Source: Thermoplasmata archaeon (GTDB lineage: Archaea; Thermoplasmatota; Thermoplasmata; Lutacidiplasmatales; UBA184). Taken from it: a DNA stretch of 36,830 bases. The stretch is taken from positions 1-36,830 of the forward strand of contig JASHPZ010000085.1 of NCBI GenBank assembly GCA_030037815.1. Direction: 5' to 3'. The position numbers were made by a program, and so were the translations under genes. Positions 1 to 7,380 of the stretch are shown here, one piece after another. The first letter of the stretch is position 1. Every line of letters starts with the position of its first letter. Below the pieces are notes generated by a model. That model had not been told where the DNA came from, made no database searches, and saw nothing but the letters and a program-made list of their open reading frames with translations.

Positions 1-156
1 CTCGCGGCGGGCGCCGCCCTGTGGACCTCGGGTCGCGCCGACTCGATGGCGGACGGGGTCGCGGAGGCCCGACGCGCGATCGACGACGGGCGGGCCGCGG
101 CGCTCGTCGACGACCTCGTACGGCTCGGCAAGGAGTTTCCGCCGGGGGGCGGATAG
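1..156 (+). CDS. trpD: Anthranilate phosphoribosyltransferase, C-terminal fragment
   Basis: The window opens inside this gene; the last 51 codons are visible, ending in TAG at 154-156. The fragment begins LAAGAALWTSGRAD and continues with a helix containing EARRAIDDGRAAA, which resembles the end of TrpD, where a conserved Asn-Ala-Ala helix is followed by an amphipathic helix and a short tail. TrpD transfers phosphoribose from PRPP to anthranilate, the second step of tryptophan synthesis. The identification rests mainly on this short match and on context: trpC follows after two bases and trpF, trpB and trpA come next. The catalytic part lies outside the window, so nothing can be said about its active site. 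Confidence 0.8.
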   Translation, partial: LAAGAALWTSGRADSMADGVAEARRAIDDGRAAALVDDLVRLGKEFPPGGG

Positions 157-158
157 GC

Positions 159-965
159 ATGGGGTTCCTGGCCGAGATCGTCGCGGAAGTCCGGGCGGAT
201 GTCGCGCGACCGGAGTACGGAGAAGGTCTGCCCGGGCCGGGCGCGTCCCATCCCGCGAGCCTTCGGCAGGCGCTCGCGGAACGACGGGGCGGACGCGGCG
301 TCGTCGCGGAGTTCAAGCGGGCGTCGCCCGGCGCTCCCGACTCCGTCCGTCGGCCGTGGACCCCGACCGAGTTCGTCCGGGCGACGGACCTGCCGATCGT
401 CGTGGCGTACTCCTGCCTCGCGACCCGCCCGCGATTTCTGGGCGGACCCGCCGATCTGGCGGAGCTCGCGGCGAGCACGCCACTCCCGGTGTTGTTCAAG
501 GATTTCGTCCTGGGGGCGGCCCAGGTCCGGACCGCGCGGAGGTCGGGGGCGGCGGCGATCTTGCTCGTCGCACGTCTGGACGGAAACGCCGGGCTGGAGG
601 AACCGCTGCGGGCCCTCGCCGAGCGCGCCCGGTCGGCCGGCCTCGAGGTACTCCTCGAATTCCACGCGGAGGCAGAGTTAAACCTCGTGGACCGGGTGCC
701 GGCCGACGTCTTCGGAGTCAACATGCGCGACCTGGACACCCTCAAGTTCGAGCGGGCGGCGGCCGAGCGGACCCTCGTCAAGGCGCGCGAACTCGGACTG
801 CACCCGCTGGTCGGTATGAGCGGCGTCACGTCGGCCGCGGACGGCCGGCGCCTCTGGGACCTCGGCGCGGACGCCCTCCTCGTCGGCTCGGCGTTGGCCC
901 GGTCGGAGCGACCCGGACGATTCCTGGACGACCTCGCCGCCGAGCGGGGGGGTGTCGCGCGATGA
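159..965 (+). CDS. trpC: Indole-3-glycerol phosphate synthase
   Basis: This 268-residue TIM-barrel enzyme closes the ring of CdRP to give indole-3-glycerol phosphate in tryptophan synthesis. The ATG at 159 is chosen because it lies two bases after the trpD stop and gives the usual family length; the open frame runs further upstream through trpD. Visible catalytic landmarks are Glu51 and Lys53 in AEFKRASP, Lys114 in LFKDF, Glu167 in LLEFH, Asn188 in GVNMRDL and the phosphate-binding GSALARS near 243-249. One oddity: the strand that normally reads E-S-G reads M220-S221-G222, so the glutamate corresponding to Glu210 of the Sulfolobus enzyme appears to be methionine. The stop overlaps the trpF start by 4 bases (ATGA), suggesting coupled translation. 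Confidence 0.95.
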   Translation: MGFLAEIVAEVRADVARPEYGEGLPGPGASHPASLRQALAERRGGRGVVAEFKRASPGAPDSVRRPWTPTEFVRATDLPIVVAYSCLATRPRFLGGPADLAELAASTPLPVLFKDFVLGAAQVRTARRSGAAAILLVARLDGNAGLEEPLRALAERARSAGLEVLLEFHAEAELNLVDRVPADVFGVNMRDLDTLKFERAAAERTLVKARELGLHPLVGMSGVTSAADGRRLWDLGADALLVGSALARSERPGRFLDDLAAERGGVAR

Positions 966-1606
966 AGACGTTCGTGAAGTTCTGCGGGCTCCGCACCCCG
1001 GAAACGGTCCGTGAGGTGCCGGACGGCGGCGCGGCCGGGTTCGTCATCGACGTGCCGGCGTCCCCCCGGACGCTGACGCCGGAGGCCGCGGCCGAACTGA
1101 TCGGGAGCGTCCCGACCGAGGCCGAGGCGTGGGCGGTCGTCGTGGCTCCGAGCGCGGCGCTCGTGCATCGCCTGTTCGACGAGGTCGGCGTCGACCGGAT
1201 CCAGGTGTACGGCGCCGTGCCGCCGGACCTCGAGTTCCTCGAGATCCACCACCTCGTGCCGTCGATGCCGATCCTGCCGACCGTGGGGGGCCCCCTCCCC
1301 CCCGTGCCGCCGGCGGAGGACTACCCGCGCGTCCACCTCGACGCCGCGGGCCAACCGCTCCCCGGGGGGAGCGGGCAAAAACCGGACTGGGAGTCGTGCG
1401 CGCGCGTCGTCGACAGCCAGCCGGGCCGAAAGTTCGTGCTCGCCGGCGGGTTGACGGCCGAGAACGTCGCCGACGCCCTCGCGACCGTGCGCCCTTGGGG
1501 CGTCGACGTCTCGTCGGGCATCGAGAGCGCGCCCGGCGTGAAGGACGTCGCGCGGATGCGGGCGTTCAAGTCGGCGGTCGAAGCGTACGAGTCGAGTCAT
1601 GGGTAG
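962..1606 (+). CDS. trpF: Phosphoribosylanthranilate isomerase
   Basis: This 214-residue TIM barrel isomerises phosphoribosylanthranilate to CdRP, the step before TrpC. The N-terminus reads MKTFVKFCGLR, which carries the catalytic-base cysteine (Cys8) in the family KxCG motif. The general-acid aspartate is probably in RVHLDAAG, and the phosphate-binding region is LAGGL followed by GVDVSSGIE near the end. The ATG at 962 overlaps the trpC stop by 4 bases, and the gene ends 8 bases inside trpB. Gene order C-F-B-A and tight overlaps show one transcript. The loop after the third strand is proline-rich (GGPLPPVPPAED), otherwise length and motifs are ordinary. Confidence 0.94.
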   Translation: MKTFVKFCGLRTPETVREVPDGGAAGFVIDVPASPRTLTPEAAAELIGSVPTEAEAWAVVVAPSAALVHRLFDEVGVDRIQVYGAVPPDLEFLEIHHLVPSMPILPTVGGPLPPVPPAEDYPRVHLDAAGQPLPGGSGQKPDWESCARVVDSQPGRKFVLAGGLTAENVADALATVRPWGVDVSSGIESAPGVKDVARMRAFKSAVEAYESSHG

Positions 1607-2771
1607 GCGGTTCGGCCCCTACGGGGGGGCCTACGTCCCCGAGACGCTCGTCCCGGCGCTGGACGAGCTCGCGTCGGAGTGGCGGACGGCCCGCTCCGAA
1701 CCGTCGTTCCGGGCCGAACTCCGACGGTACTCGACCACGCTCGGCGGTCGACCCACGCCCCTCTACTTCGCCGAACGCCTGACCCGTCGCGCGGGTGGGG
1801 CCGAGATCTGGCTCAAGCGGGAGGACCTCGTCCACGGTGGCGCGCACAAGTTCAACAACGCGCTCGGGCAGGGGCTCCTCGCCCGACGGATGGGCAAGCC
1901 CCGGGTCATCGCCGAGACGGGGGCCGGCCAGCACGGCGTGGCGTCCGCGATGATCGGGGCGGCCCTCGGCCTCGACACGGTCGTCTACATGGGCGAGGTC
2001 GACATGGCGCGCCAGCGCCCCAACGTCGACCGGATGCGCCTCCTGGGCGCCCGGGTCGTGCCCGTGCGCTCCGGCAGCCGTACGCTGAAGGACGCGATCA
2101 ACGCGGCGCTGCGCGACTGGATCACGAACGTCCGGACGACCCATTACCTTCTCGGCTCCGCGGTCGGCCCCCATCCGTTCCCTTCCATCGTGGCCGAGCT
2201 CCAGAGCGTGATCGGGCGCGAGATCCGCACCCAGAGCCGGCGGGCGTTCGGGCGCCTTCCCGACCTCGCCGTGGCGTGCGTCGGCGGCGGGTCGAACGCG
2301 ATCGGTACGTTCCATCCGCTGCGGAACACCGGCGTTGAGCTTCTCGGCGTGGAGGCCGGGGGGCCGGCCCGGTCCCGGGTCGGGGCCGCGTCCCTGACCC
2401 GCGGACGTCCCGGGATCCTGCACGGGGCGTACACCTACGTCCTGTCGGACGCGGACGGACAGGTGCGCGAGACCGAGAGCCTCTCGGCCGGCCTCGACTA
2501 CGCGGGCGTCGGGCCCGAGCACGCGTGGCTGCGCGACACCGGGCGCGCCCGCTACGTCGCGGTGCACGACGACGACGCGCTCCGCGCCTTCCGCTGGCTG
2601 GCCGAGGACGAAGGGATCCTCCCCGCCCTCGAGCCGGCCCACGCGGTGTTCGCGGCGGTCCGCGCGGCGCGCCGACGTCCGAGGACCCAGCACGTGGTCG
2701 TGACGCTCTCCGGTCGCGGCGACAAGGACCTCGAGGTGGTGACCCGTGCGGGTCGCGCGCGCGCTCGCTGA
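1599..2771 (+). CDS. trpB: Tryptophan synthase beta chain
   Basis: This 390-residue PLP enzyme joins indole and serine to form tryptophan and works as an alpha2-beta2 complex with TrpA. The N-terminus GRRFGPYGGAYVPETL is typical of TrpB1. The PLP lysine is Lys84 in GGAHKFNNALGQ; the usual text here is T-G-A-H-K-I-N-N, so this copy has two mild substitutions. ETGAGQHGVA carries the catalytic glutamate, VGGGSNAIG binds the PLP phosphate, and SGRGDKD closes the protein. The ATG at 1599 overlaps trpF by 8 bases. The 3' end overlaps the probable trpA start by 26 bases. Confidence 0.97.
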   Translation: MGRRFGPYGGAYVPETLVPALDELASEWRTARSEPSFRAELRRYSTTLGGRPTPLYFAERLTRRAGGAEIWLKREDLVHGGAHKFNNALGQGLLARRMGKPRVIAETGAGQHGVASAMIGAALGLDTVVYMGEVDMARQRPNVDRMRLLGARVVPVRSGSRTLKDAINAALRDWITNVRTTHYLLGSAVGPHPFPSIVAELQSVIGREIRTQSRRAFGRLPDLAVACVGGGSNAIGTFHPLRNTGVELLGVEAGGPARSRVGAASLTRGRPGILHGAYTYVLSDADGQVRETESLSAGLDYAGVGPEHAWLRDTGRARYVAVHDDDALRAFRWLAEDEGILPALEPAHAVFAAVRAARRRPRTQHVVVTLSGRGDKDLEVVTRAGRARAR

Positions 2772-3519
2772 GCTCCGACGTCTGGGGCGGCCCGCGCTCG
2801 TGCCGTACGTGATGGTCGACCGGGCGCGGCGGCGGACGTGGGAGGCGACCGCGCGAGCGCTCCGCGCCGGCGGTGCCAGCGCGGTCGAACTCGGCTTCCC
2901 GTTCAGCGACCCGATCGCCGACGGGCCCGTTCTCGAAGCGGCGGCCGAGCGGGCGCTGGCCCACGGGACGACGTGGGCCGACCTGCTCGCGGCGCTCGAC
3001 CGGTTCGCTCCGGTCCTCCCGACCGCCGTGATGACGTACGCGAATCCGGTGTGGCGGCATGGGCTCGAACCGGCGTTCGCGGACCTCCGCGCCCACGGGG
3101 CGACGGCGCTCGTCGTCCCCGACCTCTCGTTCGAAGAGTCTGCCCCCTGGCGGACGGCGGCCCGGGTGGCCTCGGTCGACCTCGCGCTGCTCGCCGCGCC
3201 CGTCACCGGGGCGGCGCGGACGGTTCGCCTCGCCCGCGCCACCCGCGGGTTCCTCTATCTCGTCGCGCGCTACGGGACCACCGGTCGCGGAGCGGCCTCC
3301 CGCCCCGCCGAGCTCGCGCGGCTGGTCCAGGTCGCGCACGGTGCCGCGCCGAGGACGTCCGTCCTGGTCGGGTTCGGGGTCCGCGATCGGGCGTCGGCCG
3401 TCGCGGCCCTCGCTACCGGAGCGGACGGGGTGATCGTCGGCTCGGCGCTCGAAGAGCGGTTCGCCCGGTCGGAGCCGCTCGAGCGCACGGCCCGATGGCT
3501 CGGCTCGCTCGTGTCCTAG
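2746..3519 (+). CDS. trpA: Tryptophan synthase alpha chain
   Basis: This 257-residue TIM barrel releases indole from indole-3-glycerol phosphate and passes it to TrpB. The catalytic residues are visible: Glu48 in VELGFPFSDP and Asp59 in IADGPVLE. The phosphate loop is seen in YGTTGRG and LVGFGVRD, with GVIVGSALEERF near the C-terminus. The start is taken as GTG 2746, inside the end of trpB, because it places the conserved N-terminal helix at the family position; no in-frame ATG lies nearby upstream. It is the last gene of the operon and faces endA tail to tail with a 24-base gap. No clear terminator is seen there. Confidence 0.94.
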   Translation: MRVARALAELRRLGRPALVPYVMVDRARRRTWEATARALRAGGASAVELGFPFSDPIADGPVLEAAAERALAHGTTWADLLAALDRFAPVLPTAVMTYANPVWRHGLEPAFADLRAHGATALVVPDLSFEESAPWRTAARVASVDLALLAAPVTGAARTVRLARATRGFLYLVARYGTTGRGAASRPAELARLVQVAHGAAPRTSVLVGFGVRDRASAVAALATGADGVIVGSALEERFARSEPLERTARWLGSLVS

Positions 3520-3543
3520 CGCGCGGCCGCGCCGTTCCCCCGT

Positions 3544-4608
3544 TCAGGGACGGATGCGTTCGAGCGAGAGAAAGCCGACGCTCGCGTCGGGCCGCACCCC
3601 GGCGAGGAGGAACTCCTTCCGGACGCCCTGTGCGACCCGGACGCCCCCCGCGACCTCCGGCCAGGTCGCGACGTGCTCTGCGGGCACGGCCTGGATCAGG
3701 TACCGCGCGTGCGCGTGGTCGGGGTTGCGGGGATACGCGCGGAAATGCGCCCCGTACTTGAATCCCGTCTTGACGACCAGTCGGCGGCCGCGGAGATCGC
3801 GGTAGGCGGCGAGGCGCTCGGCGAATCGCGGGTCGACCTTCCGGGCCCGCTGCTCGAGCCGCGTCGCCGGGATCGGGCGCGCGCTCTTCGCGTCCCGGAG
3901 CGTGAGCTGGCCCGTGCCCGCGAGGTAGGCGGCTTCGAGGAGGCTCAGTTCGAGCCGGTCGCCGACGCGGCTCCCGTAGGCGAGTTCGCGTCCCAATTCG
4001 GCGACGGCCGCCGGGTCGTGCACCGTCACGCGGTCCTCCGCGAGCCACCCTTCCGCGGCGGCGGCGAGCGGCCGGGCCGGGAGCGCGCCGTTCGGCGACG
4101 GGCGCCGCACCCGATAGTACGTCAGGTCGGACTCCTCGTCCACGAGTCCGAGCAGGAGCGTCTTCTTCGCCCCCTGCGCGCGTTCGGCCAATTCGACCAG
4201 CCGGCCGAGGTCGAACGGCTCCCGCTCGCTGAGGGCGCCGACCCAGTACCGGGCCGGCGTCTTGTGGAGCACGCCGCCGCGCGGAAGGACCGCGAACGCC
4301 ACCGGCGGCGGGCTCGCGCGGACGACGTAGCCGCGCTGCCGCAGGTCGCGGTAGACGAGGTAGCGGACGGCGAAGCCGGGGTCGGCGCGGACCGCGCGCC
4401 GGAACACGGTCGACCAGGGGACCGGGCGGGCCGCGGGCCCGACGATCGCGAGACGGTCCATCTCGGCGAGGTAGACCGACTCGTACCGGTCGAGGAGGAG
4501 CTCCCCGCCCGCCCCGAGGGTTCCGAAGAATCCCTTCGCGTAGACCGAGCTCGCCTCGGCCGGGTCGCCGACCCGGACGGTCGCGTCATGCCGGAGCTCG
4601 CCCGTCAC
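3544..4608 (-). CDS. endA: tRNA-splicing endonuclease, two-unit (alpha2-type) form
   Basis: EndA cuts the bulge-helix-bulge motif at both ends of archaeal tRNA introns. The 354 residues contain two tandem endonuclease units, as in the alpha2 enzymes of several Euryarchaeota. The N-terminal unit (about 1-175) keeps the fold, with RYESVYLAEMDRL and VRYLVYRDLRQRG, but has no catalytic triad. The C-terminal unit (about 176-354) has RLVVKTGFKYGAHFRAYP and HAHARYLIQ, giving a probable triad of Tyr292, His300 and Lys331 (in GVRKEFLLA). The GTG start at 4608 overlaps the pyrE stop by 4 bases (GTGA). It is the last gene of the lipid operon. A tRNA with an intron is present in this window (26675-26779), so its likely substrate is directly visible. 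Confidence 0.93.
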   Translation of the reverse strand: MTGELRHDATVRVGDPAEASSVYAKGFFGTLGAGGELLLDRYESVYLAEMDRLAIVGPAARPVPWSTVFRRAVRADPGFAVRYLVYRDLRQRGYVVRASPPPVAFAVLPRGGVLHKTPARYWVGALSEREPFDLGRLVELAERAQGAKKTLLLGLVDEESDLTYYRVRRPSPNGALPARPLAAAAEGWLAEDRVTVHDPAAVAELGRELAYGSRVGDRLELSLLEAAYLAGTGQLTLRDAKSARPIPATRLEQRARKVDPRFAERLAAYRDLRGRRLVVKTGFKYGAHFRAYPRNPDHAHARYLIQAVPAEHVATWPEVAGGVRVAQGVRKEFLLAGVRPDASVGFLSLERIRP

Positions 4609-5156
4609 GCGCGAGCCCCGCGCAGCTGGGCCATCGTGACGAGCGCCTCGAGGCGGACGCCGACCGCTCCGAGGCGCTCGGTCGCGCCGCTCTCGCGATC
4701 GACGATGACGAGCGCGCGCTCGACCCGGCCCCCGGCCGCCCGGACGATCTCGACGGAGCGCACCATGCTCCCGCCGGTGGTGGAGACGTCCTCGATCAGC
4801 AGCACCCGGCTCTCCGGCGGGATCGCGCCCTCGAACGGTTGGCGGGTCCCGTGCTCCTTCGCGGTCTTGCGGAGGATCGCGTACGGGAGTCGGGTCCGCA
4901 GCGCGGTCGCGACCACCAGCGGCACCGCCCCGAGCTCCATCCCGGCGAGCCGGTCGACGGGGCCGACCCGCGCCGCGAGGGCTTGGGCCAGGAGGTCGAG
5001 CCGCGCCGGATCCGGCCAGGCCCGCTTCACGTCGATGTAGACGTCACTGCGCTCGCCGGAAGCGAGGGTGAACTCCCCGAACCGCACCGCCTCCGCGTCG
5101 AGGAGCGCGCGGATCAGCTCGGGGGGCGCGGGACTCGATGGGGCGTCGGTCGTCAC
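4605..5156 (-). CDS. pyrE: Orotate phosphoribosyltransferase
   Basis: This 183-residue enzyme adds phosphoribose from PRPP to orotate to form OMP in pyrimidine synthesis. The family signature FGEFTLASG is at about 26-34, RSDVYIDVKRA follows, and the PRPP-binding loop VLLIEDVSTTGGSM is at 118-131. Lys98 and Lys100 in LRKTAKEHG match the mobile catalytic loop. The frame is open far upstream, but the GTG at 5156, overlapping the carS stop by 4 bases, gives the correct family length. It is translationally coupled on both sides, to carS and to endA. Confidence 0.93.
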   Translation of the reverse strand: MTTDAPSSPAPPELIRALLDAEAVRFGEFTLASGERSDVYIDVKRAWPDPARLDLLAQALAARVGPVDRLAGMELGAVPLVVATALRTRLPYAILRKTAKEHGTRQPFEGAIPPESRVLLIEDVSTTGGSMVRSVEIVRAAGGRVERALVIVDRESGATERLGAVGVRLEALVTMAQLRGARA

Positions 5157-5731
5157 CAGGGCACCTTCTTCAGACCGGCCCAGAAGCCGATCCAGTTGAA
5201 GACCGTATGGAGGCCGAGCGTGTAGACGAGCAGCCAGAAGACGCCCGGGAGCGACGCGAACACGCCCAGGAACAGCGCGGGGTACGCCGCCAGCCCGACC
5301 GCGATCGGCACGAGCACGAACGGCATCTGGTCGAGGAGCACGGTCCGCGCCCCGCTCGCGCGGCCGAGGCGGCGCTTCACGAACGAGCCGAGGGCGTCCC
5401 CGGTCATCGCGCCGAACGTCAGGATGAGCACCACCGGGATCGCGGCCGCGACCGTCGTGCCGAGCCGCGGCACGAGCTGGAGGTTCGGCGGCGCCAGGAG
5501 GATCAACCACGCCTCGAGCAGTCCGATCGGCATCGCGGCCAGCGAGCCGAAGAGGAATCCGCTCCACGTCTTGGACGGTCCGAGCACCGGTCGGCCGTCG
5601 GCCCGCCAGAGGCGGCCCCCGTCCATCTTCGGGCCGACGCCGCGGGGTATGGTCGCGAGCGCGCTGGCGGCGTAGGCGGGGAGCAGGAGCCAGAGGACCG
5701 TGAGCGCCGAGTCGAGGAACGGGTTCAGCAC
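5153..5731 (-). CDS. carS: CDP-archaeol synthase
   Basis: This 192-residue membrane protein of the CarS (DUF46) family activates 2,3-di-O-geranylgeranylglyceryl phosphate with CTP to give the CDP-lipid, the third step of archaeal phospholipid synthesis. About five hydrophobic segments are visible. Family motifs include LLLPAYAASA near the N-terminus, RPVLGPSKTWSGFLFG, GAMTGDALGSFVKRRLG and VLLDQMPFVLVP. The start is GTG 5731, 13 bases after the M20 peptidase stop. Its stop overlaps pyrE. Steps one and two of the same pathway (GGGP synthase and DGGGP synthase) are encoded earlier in the same operon, which supports the assignment. Confidence 0.93.
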   Translation of the reverse strand: MLNPFLDSALTVLWLLLPAYAASALATIPRGVGPKMDGGRLWRADGRPVLGPSKTWSGFLFGSLAAMPIGLLEAWLILLAPPNLQLVPRLGTTVAAAIPVVLILTFGAMTGDALGSFVKRRLGRASGARTVLLDQMPFVLVPIAVGLAAYPALFLGVFASLPGVFWLLVYTLGLHTVFNWIGFWAGLKKVPW

Positions 5732-5744
5732 GCGAGGGGCCCCC

Positions 5745-7373
5745 TTACGGCTCGGTCACGTACCGCTCGATCGCTCGCGCCACGCCCGCGATTCGGCGCG
5801 GGTCGGCGCTCTCCTCCGCGTCGTGGATGTGGGCGTCGGGGTCCATCGACCCGAAGACGAGCGCCGGCAACGGCTCGCCGGCGGGGGTCGTGAGGTCGCG
5901 GAGCGCGCTCGCGTCCGTCCCGCCGTACTCGCCGCGGATCCCGTGCCCGCCGACCGTCTCGGCGAGGATCCGCTCCAGTTTGCGGGCCGCGGGATGGTCG
6001 ACCGGGAGCGCGTAGCCGGAGCGGCAGCGGCTCGGCGGCGCGTCGATCTGCGCGTGCGGCGAGCGCGTCGTCGCCCAGGTGCGCACGTAGGCGGTCGCCT
6101 GGGCGAGCCCCGACGCGAGCTCCATCTCCGGGATGAGCCGGAGGTCGACCGTGAACGAGGCGGTGCCGACGACGTCGCGCGACACCCAGTCGCGGTCGCA
6201 CGCGGCCCGAAGGAGCCCGAGCGCCGCCGGGACCGGATTGTGTCCGCGGTGCGGATAGCCGCCGTGCGTCGCCTCGCCGACCACTTGAAGGGCGAGCGCC
6301 GCCGGGGGGACCGTGAGCGCCGTCGCCTGGGCGACTTCGAGCCGGAACGGCGGAGCGAGGAGCGGTCGGAGTCGGTCGGCCAGGGCGGTGAGGTCGCCGG
6401 GCGCGCCCTCGAAGACGAGCGTCACGGACCGCGCGACCTGGTTCGCGGCGTCCGTCTCCGCGTGGGCGGCCGACAATCGGACCGCCGTCGAACCGTCCGG
6501 GGCGCCGAGGTCGAACTTCGTCACGGTGGCACGTCCGGTCAGCACCGGTTCGGGCGCGTGCCGGTCCGGCCAGTCGGGGGACGGATAGACGGAGCGCCAC
6601 GTCCGGGCCACCTCGTGCAGACCGACCAGGGCCTCGCCGTACGCCAACGTGGCGTCCAGCGCGACCGGGCGGTCGAACGTCGCGTCGAGGAAGGCGACCC
6701 CGCTCGAGCCGGCGGTCGTCTCGGGGCTCCCGTCCGGGATGAGGGCGACGTCCGCCCGCAGCACGCGTGCGGGGTCGTCCGCCGCGAGTCGCGCGTCGTG
6801 CGCCTTGATCGCCTCGACGCCGCCCTCGCCCCCGGTCTCCTCGTCGCAGCACGCGACCAGTCGGACGTTGCGGCCGAGGCGGTCCCGCTCGGCGAGCCGC
6901 CGCATGGCGAGCAGGCTCGTGACGACGCCGCTGCCGAGGTCGTCGTTCGAGCCGCGGCCGTACAGCCGTCCGTCCGAGCGGTAGGTGAGCGTGTGCGGCG
7001 GCGAGTGCCAGCGGCTCCGTTGTTCGGCGGGCACCGGCACCACGTCAAAGTGGGCGAGGATCAGCACCGTCTCGCGGGCCCCGACGTCCAGGTCGACCAC
7101 GACGTTCGGGCGGGGACCTCCGTGGAGCACGCCGTCTCGGCCGGGGTCCGTCTGGGGGTCGTAGACCCGCGTCGCGAGGCCGTAGCCCCGCGCGGCCCGC
7201 ACGATCGCGTCGGCCGCGCGCACGTAGTTCGGCTTCTCGTACCGGCCGGCGGGGGGGTCTTCGAGGTTCGTCGGCGCGATCGCGACCAGCTGCTGGAGGA
7301 GTCGGAGGGTCGGTTCGTCCCCGAGCGCCGTCACCGCGCTCGGCGGCAGCGGCGCGGATTCCTCCTGCGCCAT
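5745..7373 (-). CDS. M20-family zinc metallopeptidase, substrate unknown
   Basis: The 542 residues carry the full M20 (ArgE/DapE/CPG2-like) metal site. His108 and Asp110 are in LAHFDVVP, the bridging Asp144 is in GRGSNDDLG, and the catalytic and metal-binding pair Glu178-Glu179 is in CDEETGGEGG. A C-terminal GGTDASAL and AHIHDAEES give the last metal ligand, typical of the family. It is longer than the usual 400 residues, with a long stretch between about 190 and 340 that should hold the lid domain plus an insertion. The substrate cannot be told: small-peptide hydrolysis or deacylation are both possible, and a RocB-like member is an alternative. ATG 7373 lies 7 bases after the DUF2070 stop, so it is inside the lipid operon, which is unexpected for a peptidase. 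Confidence 0.88.
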   Translation of the reverse strand: MAQEESAPLPPSAVTALGDEPTLRLLQQLVAIAPTNLEDPPAGRYEKPNYVRAADAIVRAARGYGLATRVYDPQTDPGRDGVLHGGPRPNVVVDLDVGARETVLILAHFDVVPVPAEQRSRWHSPPHTLTYRSDGRLYGRGSNDDLGSGVVTSLLAMRRLAERDRLGRNVRLVACCDEETGGEGGVEAIKAHDARLAADDPARVLRADVALIPDGSPETTAGSSGVAFLDATFDRPVALDATLAYGEALVGLHEVARTWRSVYPSPDWPDRHAPEPVLTGRATVTKFDLGAPDGSTAVRLSAAHAETDAANQVARSVTLVFEGAPGDLTALADRLRPLLAPPFRLEVAQATALTVPPAALALQVVGEATHGGYPHRGHNPVPAALGLLRAACDRDWVSRDVVGTASFTVDLRLIPEMELASGLAQATAYVRTWATTRSPHAQIDAPPSRCRSGYALPVDHPAARKLERILAETVGGHGIRGEYGGTDASALRDLTTPAGEPLPALVFGSMDPDAHIHDAEESADPRRIAGVARAIERYVTEP

Positions 7374-7380
7374 CGGCCCC

